In this document: positions 5,283-13,363 of the stretch, in pieces
Layout: each line of letters starts with the position of its first letter
How positions within the stretch are numbered: the first letter of the stretch is position 1
Assembly (NCBI GenBank): GCA_035562735.1
Contig: DATMWB010000036.1
Coordinates: 1 to 19,097 of the forward strand
Direction of reading: 5' to 3'
Length of the DNA: 19,097 bases
DNA from: UBA12158 sp035562735
GTDB taxonomy: Bacteria > Patescibacteriota > Microgenomatia > UBA12405
The notes under the pieces: generated by a model
Seen by the model: only the letters and a program-made list of their open reading frames with translations
Database searches by the model: none
Told to the model about the DNA's origin: nothing
Position numbers and translations under genes: made by a program

Positions 5283-6115
5283 AATCTTTAAAACAGACCC
5301 TTTTAGAATATCAACAAAAACACTGGGCAATACCCGCCTTTAATATTGACAGCTTTGAAATTTATCAGGCTGTCGAAAAAGCAGTATCCGAAATTAATCT
5401 GCCCTGTATAGTTCAACTATCACCTAGCGAAGATAAATTTATTCATGCGGAGAGGCTTATGATTTTAGTAAAAAAAGCCAATGCCGAAGGTTTACCAATA
5501 TATTTAAATATGGATCATGGTGGCGATGTAAAGCGACTTGAAACATGCCTTAGAATTGGCTTTGACATGGTTCATTTTGATGGTTCAAAAATGGATTATC
5601 CCATCAATCTAGCTACCTCAAAATATTTTATTGAAAAAGCCAAGGCTACAAATCCTGAGTCATTAGTTGAAGTTGAATTCAATCACATAAACCTAATAGA
5701 AACGGCTCCCACCCCTGAATCGTTTACTGATCCCAAAAAAGCGCTGGAGTTTATGAGCAGTACTGGTGCCGATCTTTTTGCCGTATCAATAGGTAACCTT
5801 CATGGGGTTGATACCACCACTCCAGAACAATTAAATATTAGTCTACTTTCTCAAATAAAAGATACCCTTGGGGACACTTTTCTAACACTTCATGGTGGTT
5901 CTGGGGTAAGTGCTGATCAAATTCAAAGTGCCATAAATTTAGGTGTAGTCAAAATAAATATCAATACTGATCTTCGTCTAAAATTTATCGAAACCCTCCG
6001 TCATCAATTTACTGTTCAAAACACAGAAAAAATATATGAATATTTAACACCCGCCGTTGAAGAGGTCAAAGAAGTTGTTAAGCAAAAATTAATAAGTTTT
6101 ACCCAAAATGTTTGA
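5279..6115 (+). CDS. Class II (zinc) fructose/tagatose-bisphosphate aldolase family protein
   Basis: At 278 aa this is the usual size for the family, a TIM barrel that reversibly splits a ketose 1,6-bisphosphate into DHAP and glyceraldehyde 3-phosphate. Key residues are Asp79-His80 in NMDHGGD (catalytic Asp and zinc His), His175 in GNLHGVD and His205 in LHGGSG (zinc ligands), and NINTDLR (about 227-233, substrate contacts). The strand usually reading VExELGxxGG is VEVEFNHINLIE here (about 131-141), so the Glu is kept but the glycine-rich loop is missing; substrate choice may differ from classical FBA. It follows transketolase (ATGA overlap) and overlaps the PfkB kinase by 8 nt. Fructose- versus tagatose-bisphosphate cannot be decided from sequence alone. 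Confidence 0.9.
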   Translation: MKSLKQTLLEYQQKHWAIPAFNIDSFEIYQAVEKAVSEINLPCIVQLSPSEDKFIHAERLMILVKKANAEGLPIYLNMDHGGDVKRLETCLRIGFDMVHFDGSKMDYPINLATSKYFIEKAKATNPESLVEVEFNHINLIETAPTPESFTDPKKALEFMSSTGADLFAVSIGNLHGVDTTTPEQLNISLLSQIKDTLGDTFLTLHGGSGVSADQIQSAINLGVVKININTDLRLKFIETLRHQFTVQNTEKIYEYLTPAVEEVKEVVKQKLISFTQNV

Positions 6116-7034
6116 CGTAATTTCTATTGGCGCTTCTATCGTCGATATATTTATAAAATCAGACAATCTGCGAGAAAGTCCTCGATTTTTATCTCTAAAA
6201 CGTTCTACAAAAAACGAAATATCCCAATGTCTTATCTGTTCTGGAGGTGGTGCGATTAATTCTGCCACTGCTTTCTCAAAACTAAAATTAAAGAGTGCTA
6301 TTATTTCTTTAATTGGTCAAGATCCTCTCTCAGAATATATAAAAAAGGATTTAAAAAATGAAAATATAAATACCGATTTTATTGTTAATAACAAAAATGA
6401 TGATACTGATTTTTCTATCGTTCTTGTCGCCTCAGATGGAACTAGATCAATCCTCACCAATCGTGGTCACACGCATCTAGAAAGAAAACATATTCCTTGG
6501 GAGAAGTTAAAAACAAAATGGTTTTATATTACTGGTCTAGAAGGAAATATTGGACTTCTTGAAGAATTAATTGGTTTTGCCAAAGAAAATGACATCAAAG
6601 TTTCTCTAAATCCTGGTATGCGAGAACTAAAACAACGTCGCCAACTTATTCCCTTGTTAAAACATCTTGATTTCTTATTACTAAACCGTCAGGAAGCAGA
6701 GATTCTCGCAGATGCCAATCATAAAAATATCTCTTTTTGGGAAAAATTAAGAAAATTTTCTCCTCTTATTGCTATTACCAATGGTCATCTTGGAGCCAAA
6801 ATCTTAACCCCCCATGACAGCTATTATTCGCCCATAATCAACGTCCATCCTGTAGATGAAACTGGTGCCGGTGATGCCTTTGGATCCACCTTTGTTGCCG
6901 GTCTAATCTATGGTCATTCACTCCCGGAGTGTTTGGCTTGGGCAATCAGAAACTCTGCCGCTGAGGTATCAGCACTTGGTGCCAAAAAAGGTATTTTAAA
7001 TTTTGATGATCTAGTCAATGCTACAAAAACCTGA
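6108..7034 (+). CDS. PfkB-family carbohydrate kinase
   Basis: At 308 aa this is a ribokinase-fold ATP-dependent sugar kinase. The first PfkB signature is SGGGAINSATAFSKLKL (about 45-61). The substrate-lid region precedes the NRQEAEIL motif (193-200, NxxE), and the second signature DETGAGDAFGSTFVAGL (250-266) contains the catalytic base Asp256 and the anion-hole glycines. Substrate is not decided: the family includes fructokinase, 1-phosphofructokinase, minor 6-phosphofructokinase, ribokinase and nucleoside kinases. Its place behind transketolase and aldolase, with an 8-nt overlap, points to a sugar or sugar phosphate of the same pathway. It could supply the phosphofructokinase step if the genome lacks PfkA (inference). 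Confidence 0.92.
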   Translation: MFDVISIGASIVDIFIKSDNLRESPRFLSLKRSTKNEISQCLICSGGGAINSATAFSKLKLKSAIISLIGQDPLSEYIKKDLKNENINTDFIVNNKNDDTDFSIVLVASDGTRSILTNRGHTHLERKHIPWEKLKTKWFYITGLEGNIGLLEELIGFAKENDIKVSLNPGMRELKQRRQLIPLLKHLDFLLLNRQEAEILADANHKNISFWEKLRKFSPLIAITNGHLGAKILTPHDSYYSPIINVHPVDETGAGDAFGSTFVAGLIYGHSLPECLAWAIRNSAAEVSALGAKKGILNFDDLVNATKT

Positions 7035-7599
7035 AAAAAAATCTAAAAAAAACTTAACAGAACAACTTGATTTAGTTGAGACCATTGAAGAAGTTGATAA
7101 AACCAAGAAAAAAAGATTATCAATAATTATCTTTTTAGCCTTAACAGTTGGAATTAGTCTGTGTTTTATATGTTATCGCCAATTAAAAACAGTTGATTTT
7201 AAAAAAATAAAAATCCCTCAAATATCAATCAATTCAATAATTCCTCCAAAATCAAAATTTTCTCCAACAATTTATCCCAATTGGTCAGTTTATGTCCAAA
7301 GTATTGGCTCAACCGAGTATTCTTTTTCCTCAAACCTCTCAACAACTCCAGATTTAGATACCATCAAAAAACCCAACAATCCTGCCTATGCAAAAAAATA
7401 TCTCCCTGATGGAGTAACTGTCTCGGAAAATACTAATCGTGTAGCTGAATATTTAGAAGTAATTTCAAATATTTCTACTCCCAAGACAAAATTCAAAATA
7501 TATACCAAAATACCAGGTAATATTGCGACGAATTCCGCTGAAATTGATAATTTTTCAAAACTTGTCGAAGAATTTTATTGGTATTTAATTAAGGATTAG
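7018..7599 (+). CDS. Single-pass membrane protein, unknown, 193 aa
   Basis: Not recognised. A highly charged cytoplasmic N-terminus (about 1-33, Lys/Glu-rich) is followed by one hydrophobic helix (about 34-52) and an outside region of about 140 residues. That region is rich in Ser/Thr/Asn/Pro, with a YPNWSVYVQSIGSTEYSFSSNL segment and no Cys after the membrane helix. The start overlaps the kinase gene by 17 nt, so it is the last member of the sugar-phosphate operon. The 3' end overlaps the convergent PBP gene by 11 nt, with no terminator visible between. A function in the pathway is not evident; it may simply be co-transcribed. Confidence 0.75.
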   Translation: MLQKPEKKSKKNLTEQLDLVETIEEVDKTKKKRLSIIIFLALTVGISLCFICYRQLKTVDFKKIKIPQISINSIIPPKSKFSPTIYPNWSVYVQSIGSTEYSFSSNLSTTPDLDTIKKPNNPAYAKKYLPDGVTVSENTNRVAEYLEVISNISTPKTKFKIYTKIPGNIATNSAEIDNFSKLVEEFYWYLIKD

Positions 7600-9850
7600 G
7601 AGTTGGCGATATAGTTGGTGTCAGACATCTAATCCTTTTTTCTCCCCCCTCAAAAAACCATTCTATTTTTCCGCAAACCTCGCTTTGATAAAGTCCTTCT
7701 GGTGCAGACCAATTTTCATTATCTTTATTAACAATTAGACTTTTCATCGTTCTATTCCAAATTGGAGTTGCTCCTGATATTCCCGAGGCTACCCAGCTCA
7801 TAGGGGAACTATCATTGTTTCCCACCCAAGTTGCAACTAGATAAGTTGGTGTCCATCCAATACACCAGTTATCTTTTAAATTATTTGTCGTTCCTGTTTT
7901 TACAGCAACAGTTTTTCCTTTTAAATGTAATAAAGAATTTTGACCAAATATAGGGGATCTTGCTTGATCATCACTTAAAGCATTATTTATTAAAAAAGTA
8001 TCTTTTTGCGAAGCAACTTGTTTTGATTCAATAGATTTTTGATAAATTTTTTCACCCAAATAATTATCAATTTCCAAAATTGGGTTTATTGTAATTTTGT
8101 CTCCTAAATTTGCAAATATGCTATATGCTTGAGCCATTTCAATCATCTTTACCTCACCTGCACCAAGGGCTAAAGAAAGTCCAAACCTAGATCTGTCAGA
8201 CCATGTACTAATTCCCATTTCCCCAGCCAAATCAATCATATTTTCTACTCCGTTCTCATTTAGTAATTTAACCGAGGGGATGTTAAGAGACGAAGCCAAG
8301 GCGGTTTTTAGTGATACTGTCCCAAGATATTTACCCGTATAGTTTTGTGGTACATAGGGCTTCTGACCCTTAATTTCATATCTAACTGGATTATCATCAA
8401 TGTTTTCCCATAGGTTTTTCCCTCGTTGCAAAGCCAGCAAATAGTTTATAGGTTTTATTGATGAGCCGGGTTGTCGTAAACCTTGAGTGGCCACATCAAA
8501 CTTACCATCAATATCTTTGGCAAAATAATCTTTCGAACCAACCATGGCCAAGATGTCACCGGTTTTTACATTGATTACGATACTAGCTCCATTGCTTATC
8601 TTTAACCTTTTGGCTTTATCAATTTCTTCTTTTACAATGTTTTCACTTTCCTGTTGAACCTTAATATCCAAGCTAGTTCTAACTTTTAGACCTCTTCTAC
8701 CAACTTCAGAAAAACCTAGTTTTTCCAGATAAGACTTAACATAAAAAACAAAGTGTGGTGCCAAAATATCTCTTTTCTCTTCCAAAATAGTAATTTTTTG
8801 CAACTTAGCATCATTGGCCACTTGTGAATTTATATATCCACCCGACACCATTTCATCCAATACATGCTCTTGTCTTGTTTTAGCCAAGGCAAAACCCTCT
8901 TTACTATATGGTGAATATGAACTTGGGGCCGCAGGTAAACCTGCCAAAAAGGCTGCCTCCGCCAGCGACAAATCACTTACATTTTTTCCAAAATAACGAT
9001 TTGCAGCTTCGGCGGCACCATACACATTACCCCCATAAGGTACTTGGTTAAAATATCGTTCAAGAATTTCACTCTTGTTAAGCTTTTTTTCAAGCATTAT
9101 TGCCAACATGGCCTCTTTCACCTTTCTTTCAATACTTTTTTCCCCAGTCAAAAATACATTTTTTACCAATTGTTGTGTAATCGTTGATCCACCTCTCGGT
9201 TTTTGATCACCATCTTTGGAAAAATTATAAACTATTGCTTTAAATATTCCCTTAATACTAAAACCAAAATGTTGATAAAACTCTTTGTCCTCTATTGCCA
9301 ATGTTGCCTTTATTAATTCATCGGGAATTTGTTGTAGGGATACCCAACTACGATCCTCATTTTCAAAAAACTGATACAACAATACTCCATTCCTATCGTA
9401 TATTTTTGTTGATAATTTTGGTGGATTATATATTTCATTTATATTTGGTAGGTCCTTTACCACGCTTTCATACATCCACAACATGAATCCTGTTATTAAT
9501 AATGTCAACAAAAATAGTGAAGGATATTTCCATCCAAAATATATTTTCTTTATTTTTTTTGCCTTATTTTTTTGGGGTATAACCAATTTAATTTTTTCGC
9601 TTTTTTTAGTTTTAAATTTCGGACTAATTTTTTTTGCAACATTTTTAATCCATAATTTAAATTTTGAAACTCGAAGTTCTAAATTAAAAAGGTAAAATTT
9701 AAACCAGCTTTTTTTATCTTTTTTCTTTTCTTTAAATCTCTTGTCTTTTAGTCTGTCATCTCGTCTTGTCTTTATCTTGTTGGCCAGCAGTTTAAACAAT
9801 TCTAGTATTGGTCTACCAATTGTTATAAAAAAATTAATGATTGTTTTCAT
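7589..9850 (-). CDS. Class A penicillin-binding protein (GT51 + transpeptidase), copy 1
   Basis: This 753-aa bifunctional peptidoglycan synthase polymerises lipid II glycan and cross-links stem peptides outside the membrane. An unusually long basic N-terminus (about 1-110) precedes one TM helix (111-128). GT51 motifs follow: IEDKEFYQHFG (Glu187 catalytic), RGGSTITQQLVKN (219-231), ERKVKEAMLAIMLE and ILERYFNQVPYGG. The transpeptidase has PGSSIKP (Ser463, Lys466), SLN (521-523) and KTGTTNN (651-657). The C-terminal tail has two Cys (726, 742) and a Thr/Pro end. The start overlaps the paralogous PBP by 17 nt with no good SD, so translation is probably coupled. It is the last gene of the minus-strand wall operon. 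All catalytic residues are present. Confidence 0.96.
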   Translation of the reverse strand: MKTIINFFITIGRPILELFKLLANKIKTRRDDRLKDKRFKEKKKDKKSWFKFYLFNLELRVSKFKLWIKNVAKKISPKFKTKKSEKIKLVIPQKNKAKKIKKIYFGWKYPSLFLLTLLITGFMLWMYESVVKDLPNINEIYNPPKLSTKIYDRNGVLLYQFFENEDRSWVSLQQIPDELIKATLAIEDKEFYQHFGFSIKGIFKAIVYNFSKDGDQKPRGGSTITQQLVKNVFLTGEKSIERKVKEAMLAIMLEKKLNKSEILERYFNQVPYGGNVYGAAEAANRYFGKNVSDLSLAEAAFLAGLPAAPSSYSPYSKEGFALAKTRQEHVLDEMVSGGYINSQVANDAKLQKITILEEKRDILAPHFVFYVKSYLEKLGFSEVGRRGLKVRTSLDIKVQQESENIVKEEIDKAKRLKISNGASIVINVKTGDILAMVGSKDYFAKDIDGKFDVATQGLRQPGSSIKPINYLLALQRGKNLWENIDDNPVRYEIKGQKPYVPQNYTGKYLGTVSLKTALASSLNIPSVKLLNENGVENMIDLAGEMGISTWSDRSRFGLSLALGAGEVKMIEMAQAYSIFANLGDKITINPILEIDNYLGEKIYQKSIESKQVASQKDTFLINNALSDDQARSPIFGQNSLLHLKGKTVAVKTGTTNNLKDNWCIGWTPTYLVATWVGNNDSSPMSWVASGISGATPIWNRTMKSLIVNKDNENWSAPEGLYQSEVCGKIEWFFEGGEKRIRCLTPTISPTPNP

Positions 9851-11990
9851 CTTTTGGACAATCTAAACAAACCCATTGACCTGTAGCGTCAACAACACTT
9901 TGTCTACTTTGCCACTCAGCATTTGGATTGTCTTCACCATCCTTCACTACCTTATTTGTTGTTTTGTCTATTAATATATTATTTTGTAAAGAAGCTCTAG
10001 TTGTTGGCACATATTCTTTTTTAAATAATTCATTATGCGACTCGCAACCACCCTCCGGTGGTAACAAGCCAGTAAAATTACAAACATTCATTGTGAGAAC
10101 TCCACTTGGTTTTGTAAAAGTTTTTACTGGTCTATTTTCCAGCAGTCTAGTCATGATTCTATTCCATATTGGTGCCGCCCCAGTTGTTCCCGAAACTAGT
10201 CCTCCCATTCTTGTATTATCATTGTTTCCCACCCACACAGCGACTACATTTTCAGGAGTATATCCAATCGTCCAGTTATCCCTCAAGTCATTTGTTGTTC
10301 CAGTCTTTACCGCCACTTCTGGGTGTTTTTTTATGTTTAACATTGAACCTCTTCCAAAGACCATTCCTCTCGCACCGTCATCTGACAAGATATTTGAAAT
10401 AATATATGAAGTTTCGGCAGACAATACCCTTTCACCAGGGACATATTGATACTGATCAATAATAGTTCCCTTATTGTCAGCAACTTTCAATATTGAGATC
10501 AAATCTTGTTTTATTCCCAAGTTGGAAAACACTCCAAATGCCTTTACCATATCAGTCATATATACCTCTCCTCCACCTAAAGTCAGTGATAAGCCGTAGT
10601 CACTTGCATTTTTAAAAGTACTAATACCCATTGCCGAAGCAGAGGCTACAAAAGTCTCTAGGCCATTCAAGCTCAACATTTTTACGGCGGCAATATTTAG
10701 TGAATTTCCAAGTGAGTTTCTTAGACTTTGGATTCCATGATATGCTCCACCATAATTTGTAGGACAATATGGTCTTTGGTTTTCGACTTTAAAACAAGTT
10801 TGGCTATCATCAAAAATTGATGCCGCTGTGACTTTTCCCAATTCAATTCCGACTGCATAATTCAAAGGTTTAATTGATGATCCTGGCTGTCTTAAGGCTG
10901 TTGTTACATTATATTTACCATCAATTTCAGTATCAAAATAGTCTCTAGATCCAACCATTGCCAATATTTGTCCAGTTTTACTTTCAGTCACAATTGCCGC
11001 TCCGTTACTTACCTTCATCTTTTTTAGCTTTTCTATTTCAGTTGCAATTTGATCTTGAGCATAATTTTGAATATCTGTGTCAAGACTTGTCCATACTTTT
11101 AAACCACCTTCTGTAACCTTTTGGATTCCATATTTCTCAATTAACTGTTCCTTAACATAAAAAACAAAATGTGGGGCGGTGATGCTATTTCTTTTTAAGT
11201 TGTAAGTTAGTTTTTCATTTTTGGCTCTTTCATATTCATCAGTTGTTATATATTTCAGTTCTTCCATTCTTTTTAAAACCATTTCTTGCCTTGCCTTTGC
11301 CGCATCCGGATGGGCAAAAGGGGAGTATCTAGTGGGTGATCCTGGAAGTCCCGCAATCAATGCCGCTTCTGCCAAGCTCAACTCCTTAACACTCTTGTCA
11401 AAAATCCCTTTCGCCGCCGATTCAACGCCCCACATGGTTCCACCATAAGGTGTTTGATTAAAATACATTTCTAGTATCTGATTTTTTGTATAAAGTGCCT
11501 CAGTAGCTATTGTTAAAATTGCTTCCTTTATTTTTCTCTCCCAGGTTCTTTCTGGGGACAATAAAGCATTTTTTACCAACTGTTGGGTTAATGTTGAGCC
11601 TCCTTGCAATCTCTTCTGAAAAACTGTCCTATAAAGACCTCTAGCAATTCCTTTAAGGTCAAATCCAGAATGTTTATAAAAATTATTGTCTTCAATTGCC
11701 AAAGTGGCTTTGACAAGGATTTCAGGTACCTCGGTTAAGCCTATACTTATCCTATTTTTTTCAGTATATATTTCGTACAACAATTTTCCATTTCTATCAA
11801 GAATTTGCGAAGATTCGGGATATTCCCCAGAACTAAGTTTTCTTGGATTGGGAATATCTCTAAAAAGACTATATGTCAGCACACCGGCTATAATAATTAC
11901 CCCAAGAATCAGTAGTTTTTTCCAACTAAACTTATGTAATTTCTTTGTTTTTTTCAGTTTCTTTTTGTTCCCAGTCTTTTTTAATGTCAT
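9834..11990 (-). CDS. Class A penicillin-binding protein (GT51 + transpeptidase), copy 2
   Basis: A 718-aa paralogue of the next gene. A Lys-rich N-terminus (1-25) leads to a TM helix (about 26-42). The GT51 domain has IEDNNFYKHSGFD (Glu100), QGGSTLTQQLVKN (129-141) and ILEMYFNQTPYGG. The transpeptidase has PGSSIKP (Ser371, Lys374), SLN (430-432) and KTGTTND (562-568). The C-terminal extension (about 635-718) differs from copy 1 and has four Cys (637, 649, 708, 711), possibly disulfide-linked outside the cell. The start at ATG 11990 overlaps the DUF5667 gene by 59 nt. It has no clear SD, but the next in-frame Met would lose the TM, so this start is needed. Tandem paralogues suggest duplication followed by tail divergence. 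Confidence 0.96.
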   Translation of the reverse strand: MTLKKTGNKKKLKKTKKLHKFSWKKLLILGVIIIAGVLTYSLFRDIPNPRKLSSGEYPESSQILDRNGKLLYEIYTEKNRISIGLTEVPEILVKATLAIEDNNFYKHSGFDLKGIARGLYRTVFQKRLQGGSTLTQQLVKNALLSPERTWERKIKEAILTIATEALYTKNQILEMYFNQTPYGGTMWGVESAAKGIFDKSVKELSLAEAALIAGLPGSPTRYSPFAHPDAAKARQEMVLKRMEELKYITTDEYERAKNEKLTYNLKRNSITAPHFVFYVKEQLIEKYGIQKVTEGGLKVWTSLDTDIQNYAQDQIATEIEKLKKMKVSNGAAIVTESKTGQILAMVGSRDYFDTEIDGKYNVTTALRQPGSSIKPLNYAVGIELGKVTAASIFDDSQTCFKVENQRPYCPTNYGGAYHGIQSLRNSLGNSLNIAAVKMLSLNGLETFVASASAMGISTFKNASDYGLSLTLGGGEVYMTDMVKAFGVFSNLGIKQDLISILKVADNKGTIIDQYQYVPGERVLSAETSYIISNILSDDGARGMVFGRGSMLNIKKHPEVAVKTGTTNDLRDNWTIGYTPENVVAVWVGNNDNTRMGGLVSGTTGAAPIWNRIMTRLLENRPVKTFTKPSGVLTMNVCNFTGLLPPEGGCESHNELFKKEYVPTTRASLQNNILIDKTTNKVVKDGEDNPNAEWQSRQSVVDATGQWVCLDCPKDENNH

Positions 11991-12537
11991 CTATTTGTTG
12001 CCATAATATATATATATCATTGTCACTTTCTTGATAATTTATCTTTTTTATAATTTCACCATAGGCCCTTATGGCATCCCTAATTTGAATGCTAAGTTGT
12101 TGTTGGGCAATGGGTTGGTTCTTCATTTCTGATACTAACCCATTCGCATATTTTAGTTTATTTACTGCCTCCTTACTAGCTTCAAATGACAACTTCTGTT
12201 TTCCATTTTTTGATAAGGCCATTGCTTCAGCAATTCTCTTGTCAGCCAAAATTAACATTGTTTTTGCCTCCCTCTCAGTATTAAAACTAAATTTTAACCA
12301 CAACCAATCTCTTGCTTCCTTTATCCCATACATAAAATTATCTGGCAACATATTTGTCTGCGGTAACTTGTATATCATTTTATCGTCAAAAATAACGGGT
12401 ATTACCCTCAATTTGTCTTCAGTTTCATCCCTTATCATAGCCTCAAGAGTTGCTCTCGAGAGTGAAACCATCAATATTCCTAAGCTTCCAACAATAACAA
12501 AAAAAACAAAAAGAACCCTTTTCATATTTGTATCCAC
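11932..12537 (-). CDS. Membrane-anchored DUF5667-type protein
   Basis: 201 aa, starting with GTG at 12535-12537. The GTG is supported by GAGGT 6 nt upstream; an in-frame ATG at 12525 is 18 nt from that site. One N-terminal helix (about 8-26) acts as a signal anchor. The segment YKLPQTNMLPDNFMYGIKEARDWLWLKFSFNTEREAK...LADKRIAEAMAL (about 56-108) is the typical DUF5667 pattern, a helical extracytoplasmic domain often seen in CPR and some Gram-positive bacteria, function unknown. The rest (110-200) is helical and charged. It lies directly before two PBPs, which suggests a role around wall synthesis (inference). The SD overlaps the stop codon of the upstream nucleotidyltransferase gene. Confidence 0.82.
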   Translation of the reverse strand: MDTNMKRVLFVFFVIVGSLGILMVSLSRATLEAMIRDETEDKLRVIPVIFDDKMIYKLPQTNMLPDNFMYGIKEARDWLWLKFSFNTEREAKTMLILADKRIAEAMALSKNGKQKLSFEASKEAVNKLKYANGLVSEMKNQPIAQQQLSIQIRDAIRAYGEIIKKINYQESDNDIYILWQQIDDIKKDWEQKETEKNKEIT

Positions 12538-12543
12538 TATTGT

Positions 12544-12548
12544 ACCTC
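12544..12548 (-). promoter_or_regulatory. Shine-Dalgarno site selecting the GTG start at 12537
   Basis: GAGGT on the minus strand, 6 nt before GTG. It overlaps the TGA of the preceding gene (TGAGGT), so the two genes are likely coupled. Confidence 0.7.
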
Positions 12549-13326
12549 AATCATTCTTGTGAAAAAATGCTTGTCCCTCATTTATGTGTCTTATTTTTTT
12601 TCTAACTTTACTCCACATATAAAGATATTGCCCCCAAAACAAAATTCTGTTTATGGCTTTTTTTATAAAATAATTTTCATTATTAACTTTACTATTTATC
12701 TTCTTGTCTACTATTCTATCTATCTTCATTCTTTCCCTATATCCAGTGGCAAGATATTTTTCTACCCACCTGTTTTTATACAACATCTCTTGATAACAAC
12801 TCTCTTTATCAAAAATAACTTTCATCATAATCATATCTGAAGCATTTTTTAAATTTCTTTTTTCAAGAGGTATTGTTAAGTTCAAATCATCAAGCCACAA
12901 ATTAAAACAAAATTCATCTTTTTTTTGGGTTTTGTTAAATCGACGATGGGGAATTTTTTGCCACCACACATAGAATCTTAAATAAAATCGCCACCACCAC
13001 AACTCATTTCCCCTAGTAACAATTAATATGTCAATATCTTCATTTTGTTTTGCTGCTTCTGATGCAGCCGACCCAGTTATTCCCACCAATTTAATCCCTT
13101 TCATTTTTGACAAGTGTGTTTTTACCAACGACTCTGCTAATTTAACCTTATATTTCCAATAATTTTTTTTATTGCTTGTCTCACCTTTATTTTTTATCTC
13201 AAAAAAGTGAAATACCTTTTTTGATATTAGTCTTAAAAATAGTTGTTTATCGTCTAGTTTCTGACCATATTTATCAGCATATTTTTTAGTTCTAGCAACA
13301 GCCCTTGATAGTTCATCCATTGTCAT
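12547..13326 (-). CDS. Nucleotidyltransferase-fold protein
   Basis: 259 aa. The central VGITGSAASEAAKQNEDIDILIVT (about 81-104) is the Pol-beta-type nucleotidyltransferase signature: Gly85-Ser86 followed by Asp97-x-Asp99. A third acidic residue could be Asp146 or Asp147 in FNLWLDDLNL. The rest does not match a named enzyme. A Trp-rich segment (about 110-125) and a basic C-terminal region with aromatic residues (230-250) may contact membrane or nucleic acid. Related proteins include antibiotic nucleotidyltransferases and MNT-type toxin-antitoxin enzymes, but no HEPN partner is adjacent. AAGAAGG lies 6 nt before ATG, supporting the start. It is first in the wall operon and divergent from the GT2 gene. 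Confidence 0.8.
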   Translation of the reverse strand: MTMDELSRAVARTKKYADKYGQKLDDKQLFLRLISKKVFHFFEIKNKGETSNKKNYWKYKVKLAESLVKTHLSKMKGIKLVGITGSAASEAAKQNEDIDILIVTRGNELWWWRFYLRFYVWWQKIPHRRFNKTQKKDEFCFNLWLDDLNLTIPLEKRNLKNASDMIMMKVIFDKESCYQEMLYKNRWVEKYLATGYRERMKIDRIVDKKINSKVNNENYFIKKAINRILFWGQYLYMWSKVRKKIRHINEGQAFFHKND

Positions 13327-13350
13327 ATTTTACCTTCTTCTTGATATAAT
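13320..13350 (+). promoter_or_regulatory. Promoter of the glycan operon
   Basis: Extended -10 TGA-TATAAT (13342-13350), with a possible -35 TTGTCA at 13320-13325 (19-nt spacer). The box ends 13 nt before ATG 13364, so the leader would be only about 6-8 nt with no room for a standard SD. Confidence 0.65.
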
Positions 13351-13351
13351 A
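13346..13351 (-). promoter_or_regulatory. -10 box of the wall operon, overlapping the plus-strand -10
   Basis: TATTAT on the minus strand occupies nearly the same bases as TATAAT on the plus strand, so one near-palindromic AT element may serve both directions. The expected start lies about 13 nt before ATG 13326, leaving room for the AAGAAGG SD at 13333-13339. Confidence 0.45.
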
Positions 13352-13363
13352 CCTAAGTTCCAA

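Noticed and set aside
9928..10449. 173-aa plus-strand ORF antisense to a PBP
   Set aside because: It is a shadow of the catalytic region of a clear class A PBP; composition is low-complexity Ser/Phe/Pro with no SD or family motif.
12089..12562. 157-aa plus-strand ORF antisense to the DUF5667 gene
   Set aside because: The opposite strand carries a recognisable domain, an SD and operon context; this frame has none.
12547..13326. MNT/HEPN-type toxin-antitoxin system
   Set aside because: The nucleotidyltransferase signature is present, but the protein is large for an MNT antitoxin and no HEPN gene is adjacent.
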